Source: Pelobacter seleniigenes DSM 18267
Lineage (GTDB): Bacteria > Desulfobacterota > Desulfuromonadia > Desulfuromonadales > Geopsychrobacteraceae
Reading direction: 5' to 3'
Length of the DNA stretch: 64,000 nucleotides
NCBI RefSeq assembly: GCF_000711225.1
Contig: NZ_JOMG01000002.1
Location: 136,501 to 200,500 of the forward strand
Made by a program: the position numbers and the translations under genes. This document shows positions 18,801 to 25,915 of the stretch, piece after piece (the first letter of the stretch is position 1; every line of letters begins with the position of its first letter). Below the pieces are notes generated by a model that saw only the letters and a program-made list of their open reading frames with translations, did no database searches and was not told where the DNA came from.

Positions 18801-20464
18801 CGGTCGAAATCCTCTTTGCTCATGGCATGGTCGCTGCGCGAGGGGACACCGGCCCCGCCGCCCGGCAACGGATACCAGAGCCGTTGAAAATGGCGTTTGG
18901 CCAGGGTCATGGCGGCATCGAAGCGGATAATGCGGAAATCCCGGGCCACCCGGATGATCAGCTGGATCATCGCTTCCCGCAGCTGCGGCAGCAGGTAATT
19001 CAACTGCGCGGTATCGTTCCAGGGCAGATGGGTACCGTCGTTGCCGTGGTAGATATAGCGCACCTGGCCGCTGTGACGATGCTGATAGCGACACACCACC
19101 GCCGCTTCTGAGTGATCGAAGTAGCCGTCCTCGATCTGGAGCAGATACTCCGGATCTTCACTCAGGTCCGGCCCGCTGAAGCGGTAGCCGGGGTAAGGCG
19201 GATAAGGCAGCTGAATAAACCAGTCAGGGTGCTCGCGCAGCCAGACCGATTCGATGCCGGTATGGTTGGTGACCACATCGCAGGCCAGGTCGATCCCGCG
19301 CCGACGGCAGCGCTCCTTGAGGTTTTCCAGAGCCCCGTTGCCGCCGAGATCGTCCGCCACCACGTATTCGTCGATGGCATAGGCCGAGGCCGCGACCTGG
19401 ACCTGCCCGCACAGCTGTTTGACCTTGAGGGAGGCTTTGGACCGTTTCCAGAGTCCGATCAGCCACAGGCTGCTGAAGCCCTGCCCAGCCAGTTCATCCA
19501 GTTCCGCATCGGGAATCTGGTCGAGCCTGCGTACCTCGCGGTGATATTTGGCGGACAGCTGCGCCAGCCAGACGTATGTCGATTTGGCCAGCAGCACGGT
19601 CCGCGGCATCCAGTCGGTATCCGCGGTAAAGTTGGCGTATTCCTCATCGGCAAAGGCGGCCGGGGAGAACACCTCAAGTTCCGGTTCGCCGGGAAAGCCG
19701 AACTGCATCCCCTCTTTTTCGAACTGATCGAAGGCGGTGGCGATGCGCGCCAGCAGGTCCTCGGGGAGGATTTCGGCCCAGAGTTGGCGCAGCAGCAGCA
19801 ATTGCTCCGGCAGGGTCGTCGCCCGCAACAGCGGTTCCAGCAACCGCGCCAGCAGCGACTGCGGCTGCCCGGCGAAACCGTCATCGACGGCGGGGATCAG
19901 GGCGTCAAGCTGTTCCAGCCGGCCCCGGTAGCCGGTCTGCTCCTGCAAGGTCTGTTCTTCACTGGCGAACAGGTTGCGCGCCCGTTCCAGGGCCGGGTTG
20001 CGGGCCTGGACAAAGAGCAGAATTACCTCCAGCAACAGCTCCTTGCTCTGCCGACCGCTTTCCAGTCGGGTCAGCAGGGCCGTGATATCGGTTTCGCGCA
20101 GTTCCACGGGCAAGGCCGGAAAAACCTGCAGAAAATGGCTGAAGACCTGTTCCAGTTCGGGCATCTCGATGACCTGCCCGGCCACTTCGACCCGGTTCTT
20201 GCCGATCCGGCCGTTGCGCCGCTCCAGGAAAACCTCCGCCACCCGGCGCAGGACCAGGTTCAGAGTGGCCCAGAGCTCCAGCTCCGCCGCGGTGAACGGC
20301 TTCGCTGCGCCCGGGCGGAGATAATCGGCGAGCAGATGACGAAAAAAGGTGCGTTGCGGACGGGGCGACCGTTGAAAATGTTCGGTCAGGCGGGTGCCGG
20401 TCCAGGCACCGCGGCCACATTGAACATGCAACGGATAACAGGTGTCGCTGAATTTATTTTTCAT
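15842..20464 (-). CDS. GH13 alpha-amylase-family domain fused to GT5 glycogen synthase
   Basis: A single reading frame of 1540 residues. Residues 1 to about 330 are a helical region not recognised. From about 330 to 720 there is a GH13 barrel with DVVTNHTG (region I), nucleophile D516 in RFDAA, acid/base E581 in LIAEAFW, and D642 in SNPDE, where the usual His-Asp pair is Pro-Asp. A linker of about 300 residues follows. From about 1055 to the end lies a complete ADP-glucose-type glycogen synthase: KSGGLADVAGSLPRAL, HHHDWQTGLLP, SRLDRQKG and PSLYEPCGL. The two normally separate activities would make and trim or transfer alpha-glucan in one polypeptide. It starts five bases after galT, from an ATG with a GAGGA site. 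Confidence 0.9.
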   Translation of the reverse strand: MKNKFSDTCYPLHVQCGRGAWTGTRLTEHFQRSPRPQRTFFRHLLADYLRPGAAKPFTAAELELWATLNLVLRRVAEVFLERRNGRIGKNRVEVAGQVIEMPELEQVFSHFLQVFPALPVELRETDITALLTRLESGRQSKELLLEVILLFVQARNPALERARNLFASEEQTLQEQTGYRGRLEQLDALIPAVDDGFAGQPQSLLARLLEPLLRATTLPEQLLLLRQLWAEILPEDLLARIATAFDQFEKEGMQFGFPGEPELEVFSPAAFADEEYANFTADTDWMPRTVLLAKSTYVWLAQLSAKYHREVRRLDQIPDAELDELAGQGFSSLWLIGLWKRSKASLKVKQLCGQVQVAASAYAIDEYVVADDLGGNGALENLKERCRRRGIDLACDVVTNHTGIESVWLREHPDWFIQLPYPPYPGYRFSGPDLSEDPEYLLQIEDGYFDHSEAAVVCRYQHRHSGQVRYIYHGNDGTHLPWNDTAQLNYLLPQLREAMIQLIIRVARDFRIIRFDAAMTLAKRHFQRLWYPLPGGGAGVPSRSDHAMSKEDFDRAFPIEFWRELVDRVRREAPDTLLIAEAFWLMEGYFVRTLGMHRVYNSAFMNMLKREENGKYRETLKNILEFDPAILQRFVNFMSNPDEKPAIEQFGDGDKYYCVATLLATMPGLPMFGHGQIEGLKEKYGMEYLTPRWEEQPDQQMVERHGREIFPLLRRRALFSGAGSFQLYDFESVFGVEQDVFAYSNRLEEQSVLILCNNSNKHIAGRIGPAVYMADKDGIPFQRACSVETGRDFVLMSDLASGHQYLQPGWQLAQGGEFQLAPYAHRVLTGFTPLIDHDGRWQQLWQRFGDHGVRNYYLERDALLLQGSAEDLSALFALERPDRCKRAVETLLASACPRYLQKELQGMSRAYLLELMIHIRWPGLEPGPDACAALAGMLERCSPLDEKGLYLLLEGILNHRQLRRLCGAHYYDFVDWFDQAGFEQLLLLVLEAELARLSPLHAQEPILAREQLIRVLRQLQRAGRLAEQAGFRCDHLLQRLDQTRLSGKPIPAKSGGLKILFVASEATPFAKSGGLADVAGSLPRALRQLGHDVLVVIPCYRTTAENHQLVKLPHSVQISMSGQTWRASLKEAVYDGVPFVFIDTPEFFDRDELYGTADGDFADNGLRFGFFCRAVLETARVLDFQPDLIHHHDWQTGLLPVLLKTVYRDQDFFAASKTLLTIHNLGYQGRFPLPLLDQLELPWELGRPDALEYYGSLSFLKGGIVFADLINTVSPTYCQEIQQPQQGHGFDGILRSRSLNLYGIINGLDGRGWDPQIDVALPRHYSAANLAGKVACKKALQQELGLEIAAQTPLVAVISRLDRQKGIDLIEAIWPQLLERDLQFVLLGSGNHQQMEFWRREQGRDSQRVAINLTFNEGLSRRLYAAADLLLVPSLYEPCGLTQMIALKYGALPVVRRTGGLADTVVDLSDNPRQGNGFVFPDSEPGQLLAAIDRGLQLYARRRVWNAVVKRGMQQDFSWENSARQYEEHYRSLVAPSAVE

Positions 20465-20469
20465 TGTCC

Positions 20470-21507
20470 TCAATCAAAGCTGAAATCGGCACGCCGGAGG
20501 AATTCGGCGGCCTCTTCCGGCGGAGTCGGATTAATGTTGAAACCGGAGCCCCATTCAAACCCGGTCATCCGGGTCAGCTTGGGGGCAAGTTCGATATGCC
20601 AGTGGAACTGGTCGGGCAGGCGCGCCCATTCATCCTGTCGGCCCCAGCGCAAATGCATGGGCGGCACACTGTGCAGGGTGAAGGAAAAGGGCGGATCGCG
20701 CAGCACCGCTTTGATCCGGCGCAGGGTGTCGCGCAGAGTCCCGGCCAGCAACCGCAACTGCTGATCGCTCTGCTGGGTGAAGTCGTGTTTGTGCTTGACC
20801 GGGGCGATCATCAGCCCGAAGGGAAATTGCGCGGCATAGGGGGCATAGACGATAAAGTTGCCATCATCGCTGACCACCCGGGTGCCCGCAGCCTGCTCCT
20901 GTTTGATCAGGTCGCAGAGCAGGCAACGCTGCTTGCGTTCGTAGTGCTCGCGGCTGGTCCGCAGCTCTGTCTCCACCAGCGGCGGCAGGACCGGCACGGC
21001 AATCACCTGGGAATGGGAGTGAGGAATATGGGACGCCGCACCGACGCCGTCGTTCTTGCAGATGAACAGGTAACGGAAGCGGCTGTCGTTGCGCAGGTCG
21101 AGCATGCGGCCACGATAGATCTTGAGGACTTCGGTAATCTGCTCTTCCGTCAAATCGGCCAGGGTTTTGCCATGTTCGGCGGTTTCGATGATGACTTCGT
21201 GGGCGCCGATCCCGTTCATGCAATCGTAAAGCCCCTCGGCCCGGCTTTCCAACTCCCCTTCGATGCGCAGGGCCGGAAACCGGTTCGGAATCACCCGCAC
21301 CGACCAGCCCGGCTGATTCGGGGCGCTGCCGCCGGGGCGAAAGGCATAAATTTCCGGCGGAGTGCGACTTTCGTTACCGCTGCAGAACGGGCAGGCCTTG
21401 GTGGTCAGGACTTCGCGCGGATAGATAAAATCCTGTGGCCAGCGCCCCTTTCCCAGGGTCATGATGACCCAATTGTCTCTCAGTGGATCCCAGCGTAATT
21501 CAGACAA
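20470..21507 (-). CDS. galT: Galactose-1-phosphate uridylyltransferase family protein
   Basis: A 345-residue HIT-superfamily nucleotidyltransferase. Cys pairs near the N-terminus (CPFCSG) bind zinc, a NRFPAL segment follows, and the active site reads H163-S-H165-S-Q167, where H165 is the expected uridylylated residue (E. coli has HPHGQ). It exchanges UMP between UDP-glucose and hexose-1-phosphate; in glycogen operons such proteins may act on glucose-1-phosphate. The start is a TTG with an AAAGGA site upstream, since the only earlier in-frame start codons lie inside the GH57 gene. It lies between GH57 and the glycogen fusion in the same transcription unit. Confidence 0.85.
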   Translation of the reverse strand: MSELRWDPLRDNWVIMTLGKGRWPQDFIYPREVLTTKACPFCSGNESRTPPEIYAFRPGGSAPNQPGWSVRVIPNRFPALRIEGELESRAEGLYDCMNGIGAHEVIIETAEHGKTLADLTEEQITEVLKIYRGRMLDLRNDSRFRYLFICKNDGVGAASHIPHSHSQVIAVPVLPPLVETELRTSREHYERKQRCLLCDLIKQEQAAGTRVVSDDGNFIVYAPYAAQFPFGLMIAPVKHKHDFTQQSDQQLRLLAGTLRDTLRRIKAVLRDPPFSFTLHSVPPMHLRWGRQDEWARLPDQFHWHIELAPKLTRMTGFEWGSGFNINPTPPEEAAEFLRRADFSFD

Positions 21508-21532
21508 AATTTTTATCCTTTCAGCAGTCGGT

Positions 21533-23674
21533 TCAGACCGACCAGTTGTTTTCGTCGAGGGTCCGCCCCCGGTAGCAGAGCCCGGCATGCCCTTCCGCCG
21601 GCCAGCGCCCGTTTTCGCGCCCGTCACGCACGGCATGGCAGGTCAAATTGATACTCTCGCCGACCTTGATCTGCAGAGCCGCAAGGGGCGCCGCCAGTTC
21701 CAGAACCTGCCCGGAAGCCGCCTCGCCGCTCCCGACCACCTCGCTTTCGTTAAGAATCGTCAGGCTATTGTCGGCAAAGCTATAGCGCAAATGATACAGC
21801 TGTTTGGAGGAAATGCGTATCTCGAAAAAGCCGTTGTCACGACAGAGCCGCTTAAGCAGCTCAGGTTCGTTGATGCGGAAATAGAGGTGATCGTCATCAT
21901 AGCCGAAATACAGAGATTCCAGGTTGGCCCGACTCGAATACATGGCTCCACCGGTGGCCAGATCGATGCGCCCGGCCGCCAGCCATTCGAAATAATCACC
22001 AACCCGCCCGTCGATCTGCGGGGTAAAGCAAGCGGTCGGCTCAAACCCGGTCGCTTTCTTCAGCACCGGCTTGATTGCCTGCTGCAACCGCCCCGGCACC
22101 GGCAGTTGGCGCAGCTGATACAGACCTTCCAGGTGGAGGCGGAAGAGCCGGTCAAAGATATCGGCCTGGGCGGTCACATGCTCGTCGCCGTACCACCAGA
22201 ACCAATCGCTCCCTTCGGCCCGCAACAGTTCACGAACCAGATCGCTCAAGGGTTGATCTGGTTTTTCGAGGGCGCGGGTCACCTCATCGGCAATGATGTC
22301 ACGACGGGTCTGGGCCAGCAGCTCCCAGGCCAGGTTCTCCTCGGGATGGCCAATCCAGGTGGTAAAATCCGCCCGAATCCAGGAGCCCGCCGCCAGCCGC
22401 GCCAAGGGGACGGTCTCCACCTGATCCAGGGCATCTTTGATCCGCAACAGCTCCAGTCGGGGCTCGGCCTGCAGCGCCTGGTAAAAATCACGCAAAAACG
22501 GATAGCCGTTATCGGGATAGCGCTCCCAGCAGTTTTCCCCGTCGAGGATGATGGCCACGGTTCCGCCCGGCGCCGTGTCAGCAATCTGTCGCAACCGGCG
22601 CAGCAGGTCCGCGACCGCTTCCTCGGTCTGCCAGGTGGCATAGAGAAAACCGATCCGGTCCGACAGCTCGCGGTCCCGGAACAACAGCGGCAGCCCTTCA
22701 AAATCGTAAATTCGATAGAGCAGGCTGCGGTTGCCGAGACCGGTGTCCAGGCTGCGCGCCAGGATCTCCTCGTCCGTGGCCGCCCACAGCGCGCCTTCCT
22801 CACGCAGCAGACGTGCCGCCTCAACACTCACCGCGCCCTCGGCAGGCCACATCCCGCGCGGCCGCTCACCGAACAGCCGGGCAGCGGTTTTGAATCCTTC
22901 GCGGATCTGCAACCGGGCATCTTCCGGAAAGCGGAACGCGGCGGCCGGCAACGGCAGCCCTGGGCTCGGTTCCTGGGCCGTCTGCAGATTGCACAACAGC
23001 GGCAGAATCGGATGAGCATAGGGGGTCACGGAGATCTCGATCAGCCCCTGTTCTTCCAGCTGCCGGTGGGTTTCGAGGACCTTGTTCAGTTCCTGATTGC
23101 AGAGTTTGAGCAGCTCCTGCTTCTGCTCGGCGCTGAAATTCTCCCCCTGCTGCAGCAGGTCGGCAACCAGCCTGCTCTTGCGGCGCAGGTGCGAACCGGT
23201 CCAGGCAAGCAGAAACCAGACCTGCAAATCGAGCAAATCCTGATCACTGAAGTCGGCAGCGGTTTCTTCGGGGATAGCGCCGCGCTGCAGAAACAGCTGA
23301 TGATAGCGGCGATTGGCCCGGATCTGGGTATCTTCATTGACGGAAAAAAACTGCCGGACCATGAACTGCCGCTCGGCCGGCGTGAGAGCCTGGGGGGATT
23401 GCGCCGCTATTTCCAGCCAGCGGTCACGATCCTCTCCGGCGACATAGCGTTCCAGCTGTTCAAGCAGGGACGGAACCAGGTTAACCGTCACCCGGGCGCC
23501 GGTTTCCGCGACAGTGGCGAGCATCTCGCCATAATCCTTGATCCCGTGCAGCCAGGTCCAGGGGAGCAGCGTCTGCCCGCTGATCGGATCGCGATAATCG
23601 GGCTGGTGCATATGCCAGAGGATGCAGACTTTTAACGGGGGAACAGTTTTGGTTGTTTGTTTGGCTGTGGGCAT
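21533..23674 (-). CDS. GH57 family glycoside hydrolase
   Basis: The 713-residue protein opens with ILWHMHQPDYRDP, the GH57 region 1 motif. The predicted nucleophile is E279 in MWPAEGAVS and the likely acid/base is D378 in ILDGENCWERY. After the catalytic barrel a helical region and a C-terminal beta-rich domain of about 180 residues follow. GH57 enzymes act on alpha-glucans (amylase, 4-alpha-glucanotransferase or branching activity); which applies here cannot be read from the sequence. No signal peptide is present, so it is cytosolic. It is first in the unit, 25 bases before galT. The ATG at 23674 was chosen over an upstream TTG. Confidence 0.88.
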   Translation of the reverse strand: MPTAKQTTKTVPPLKVCILWHMHQPDYRDPISGQTLLPWTWLHGIKDYGEMLATVAETGARVTVNLVPSLLEQLERYVAGEDRDRWLEIAAQSPQALTPAERQFMVRQFFSVNEDTQIRANRRYHQLFLQRGAIPEETAADFSDQDLLDLQVWFLLAWTGSHLRRKSRLVADLLQQGENFSAEQKQELLKLCNQELNKVLETHRQLEEQGLIEISVTPYAHPILPLLCNLQTAQEPSPGLPLPAAAFRFPEDARLQIREGFKTAARLFGERPRGMWPAEGAVSVEAARLLREEGALWAATDEEILARSLDTGLGNRSLLYRIYDFEGLPLLFRDRELSDRIGFLYATWQTEEAVADLLRRLRQIADTAPGGTVAIILDGENCWERYPDNGYPFLRDFYQALQAEPRLELLRIKDALDQVETVPLARLAAGSWIRADFTTWIGHPEENLAWELLAQTRRDIIADEVTRALEKPDQPLSDLVRELLRAEGSDWFWWYGDEHVTAQADIFDRLFRLHLEGLYQLRQLPVPGRLQQAIKPVLKKATGFEPTACFTPQIDGRVGDYFEWLAAGRIDLATGGAMYSSRANLESLYFGYDDDHLYFRINEPELLKRLCRDNGFFEIRISSKQLYHLRYSFADNSLTILNESEVVGSGEAASGQVLELAAPLAALQIKVGESINLTCHAVRDGRENGRWPAEGHAGLCYRGRTLDENNWSV

Positions 23675-23898
23675 GATCTTTATCAACCTTTAAAACGAAG
23701 CATTCGTGTAAATTTAAAAGCGGGAGACAGAGAGGCTAACCTGTGGTCGTCTGTTCTTTGCGTTATGTTCAGGTCAGTCATCGGGACAACATCTTTCTTG
23801 CGCAGGTTCTCGACGGTTGTTACAACCCTGTGGGCCAGTTGTAAGTTTAACAGATTTCCGCCACGATAAGAAACTTGCCCTTCCACCGCTGAACTGGC

Positions 23899-24855
23899 AT
23901 GATGCCCGCCATGCGAAAAAAGGCCTTTAATCTCTACTCGACCCACCTCAAGCAACGCTTTGGCGGCCGGGTCCATAAGATATCCATTGATGCTGGCTTT
24001 GGCTGCCCCAACCGGGGTGGCGGCCGTAACGCCCATGGCTGTCTATTCTGCGATCCCGGTGGCTCGGGCGCGGTCGGCATCGAACGCAATGAACCGATTG
24101 CGGTGCAGGTGGAACGAGCCAAGGAGCTGATGCGCCGAAAGTACCGCGCCAAGTGGTTCATCGCCTATTTCCAGCCCTTTTCCAACACCTTCGGCCCGGT
24201 CGAGCACCTGCGCTCCTGCTATGACCAGGCCATGGCCGTCGAGGATGTCATCGGCCTGGCCGTGGGGACCCGCCCCGATTGTTTGCCGGATCCGGTCCTC
24301 GACCTGCTTGGTGAATATCATCGCGACAGCTATTTCTGGCTGGAATTGGGACTGCAGAGCATTCACGACAAAACCCTGCATTACCTCCGTCGCGGTCACG
24401 ACTATGCCTGTTTTCTGGATGCCTACCAGCGCGCCAAACAGCGCGGCTTGCAGGTCTGTGTTCACGTTATTCTGGGGCTGCCGGGTGAAAGCCGGGCCGA
24501 CATTCTCGCCACCGCTGCCGAGCTGGCCCGGCTCAGGGTCGACGGAATCAAGCTGCACCTGCTGCATATCCTGGAGGGAACGCCCCTGGGAGAACTCTAC
24601 AAGCAGGGGCAGGTGCCCATGTTCGAAATGCAGGAATATGTGGAGCTGGCCGTCGACTTCATTGAACTCCTCCCACCCGAGACCCTGATCCAGCGCCTGA
24701 CCGGCGACGGTCCGCGCGATATTCTGCTGGCGCCGCTCTGGTCGATAAACAAATGGGAGATCCTCAACGCCATCGACGACGAGCTGGAAAAACGCGGCAG
24801 CTGTCAGGGTGACCGCTATAGCGCTGGGCAAGCCTGCCGTCAGGAGCAGACATAA
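23899..24855 (+). CDS. TIGR01212-type radical SAM protein (YhcC-like)
   Basis: A protein of up to 318 residues. The cluster-binding cysteines are in ISIDAGFGCPNR...GCLFCD, the long-spaced pattern of the YhcC/TIGR01212 group, followed by GSGA and YFQPFSNTFGPVE segments. The middle LELGLQSIHDKTL segment and a late LHLLHILEGTPLGE segment are also typical. The biochemical role of YhcC is not established; family members have been linked to tRNA or cofactor biology. Start choice is uncertain: three ATGs lie within five codons and none has a clear ribosome site. It is divergent from the GH57 unit and ends at a bidirectional terminator. Confidence 0.85.
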   Translation: MMPAMRKKAFNLYSTHLKQRFGGRVHKISIDAGFGCPNRGGGRNAHGCLFCDPGGSGAVGIERNEPIAVQVERAKELMRRKYRAKWFIAYFQPFSNTFGPVEHLRSCYDQAMAVEDVIGLAVGTRPDCLPDPVLDLLGEYHRDSYFWLELGLQSIHDKTLHYLRRGHDYACFLDAYQRAKQRGLQVCVHVILGLPGESRADILATAAELARLRVDGIKLHLLHILEGTPLGELYKQGQVPMFEMQEYVELAVDFIELLPPETLIQRLTGDGPRDILLAPLWSINKWEILNAIDDELEKRGSCQGDRYSAGQACRQEQT

Positions 24856-24890
24856 AAAAAGCCATGGCTACGAAAATGCCATGGCTTTTC
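24854..24890. terminator. Bidirectional terminator between convergent genes
   Basis: The stem AAAAGCCATGGC/GCCATGGCTTTT has A and T tracts on both sides, between the convergent radical SAM gene and the AhpD-like gene. Confidence 0.88.
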
Positions 24891-24917
24891 TGCTGATAAC
24901 ACGGGTCTCGGCCTTGC

Positions 24918-25322
24918 TCAGACCCCTTCCAGACTCAGTTCGGCTTGCTCTACCAAGCCTTCGCCAAGGCTCTCCTCAGTCGCCGGGGCAAACTGATCAA
25001 AGGCGTCCAGGGCCTGCGAACCGTACACCACCGATGGCCCGCCCCCCATCAGCACGGCCACACCAATGGTCTCGAGCAGCTCGGCGCGAGTAACCCCGAG
25101 TTTGAGAGCATCCCTGACGTGGGTGGAGATACAGCCTTCACAACGGACGGCGATAGCAATCCCCAGGGCAACCAGCTCCTTGGTCCGGCTGGACAGCACG
25201 CCTTCAGCCAAGGCCGCCTTGTGCAGCTGCCCGATCCCCTTCATGATCGCGGGATTCTCTTTACCGAGCTGCCCCATCTGCCGTTGCAGCTTGGCCTGAA
25301 ATTCCTGAAAATTTTCAACCAT
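24918..25322 (-). CDS. Carboxymuconolactone decarboxylase/AhpD-like protein
   Basis: A 134-residue all-helical protein of the CMD/AhpD family. The redox pair C61-E-G-C64 with H68 (RCEGCISTH) matches the active site of peroxidase-type members, with the downstream motif LLETIGVAVLMGGGPSVVYG. Such proteins reduce peroxides or partner other thiol enzymes; decarboxylase activity is less likely because of the CxxC. The ATG at 25322 lies six bases after AGGAGG, whereas upstream in-frame starts overlap that site. It is probably monocistronic. Confidence 0.85.
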   Translation of the reverse strand: MVENFQEFQAKLQRQMGQLGKENPAIMKGIGQLHKAALAEGVLSSRTKELVALGIAIAVRCEGCISTHVRDALKLGVTRAELLETIGVAVLMGGGPSVVYGSQALDAFDQFAPATEESLGEGLVEQAELSLEGV

Positions 25323-25608
25323 TCTCATCCTCCTCTTAATTGTTATATTCATATTTCACAAACAAGAACCTAAAACCTTGCCCGCTCGCTGTCAACGATT
25401 ACCCGTTTTTTCGTACTTTTGTTTTTTCGGCCAACGATTCAACACCGCCTGCCGAGTCAAAATCGGGAGCGGACAGGATGCAAAAGCATTAAAGAGATAA
25501 GCAGAGGGAAGAAAACGACCAAGATAGGGGCAGAAACAGTTTCAGACTGAAAAAAGGTAAGGAACCCCGTACGCCCGATACCGGGATACGGTCGGAACAA
25601 AACGACGC

Positions 25609-25734
25609 TTAAGAAGCAGTGCTGGTTGTTGTGACAGGGGCCTGAATCTGCGAGGCCGGGGTGGCACCGCTCCAGGAAATCAACAACAAAGAAGCCCAAA
25701 GAATACTGATAAATATGATAACAAGTCTGAACAT
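25609..25734 (-). CDS. Possible small exported or membrane peptide, 41 residues
   Basis: A short frame encoding a strongly hydrophobic N-terminus (residues 2-21, FRLVIIFISILWASLLLIS) followed by a small, Ser/Thr/Ala-rich tail ending TTTSTAS. This has the shape of a signal peptide with a short mature part or a one-helix membrane peptide. There is no clear ribosome site, and no homologue is recognised. The rest of the interval 25323-25915 shows no other credible gene. Confidence 0.3.
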   Translation of the reverse strand: MFRLVIIFISILWASLLLISWSGATPASQIQAPVTTTSTAS

Positions 25735-25915
25735 GGCGCGAAATTTAGCAAAAGTTCACAATAGAATCAATAGGAGAATATATCCTTCATCTGAGATTTT
25801 CATGGCGATTGCAGAACATAGGGAAACCATGATATTGTCCAGCCTTCGGGACAACCCCTGAAAATTCGGTCTTTTTGTTAAAAACACAATTATTTTCATG
25901 GTTTATTAGATACAG

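Noticed and set aside
21461-23635. Very long open frame opposite the GH57 gene
   Set aside because: The GH57 frame has all catalytic motifs; the opposite frame has no recognisable domain and is open only because of the GC-rich third positions of the true gene.
25457-25699. 80-codon minus-strand frame
   Set aside because: It starts at TTG without a ribosome site, its composition is not convincing, and it overlaps a shorter frame with a better signal-like start.
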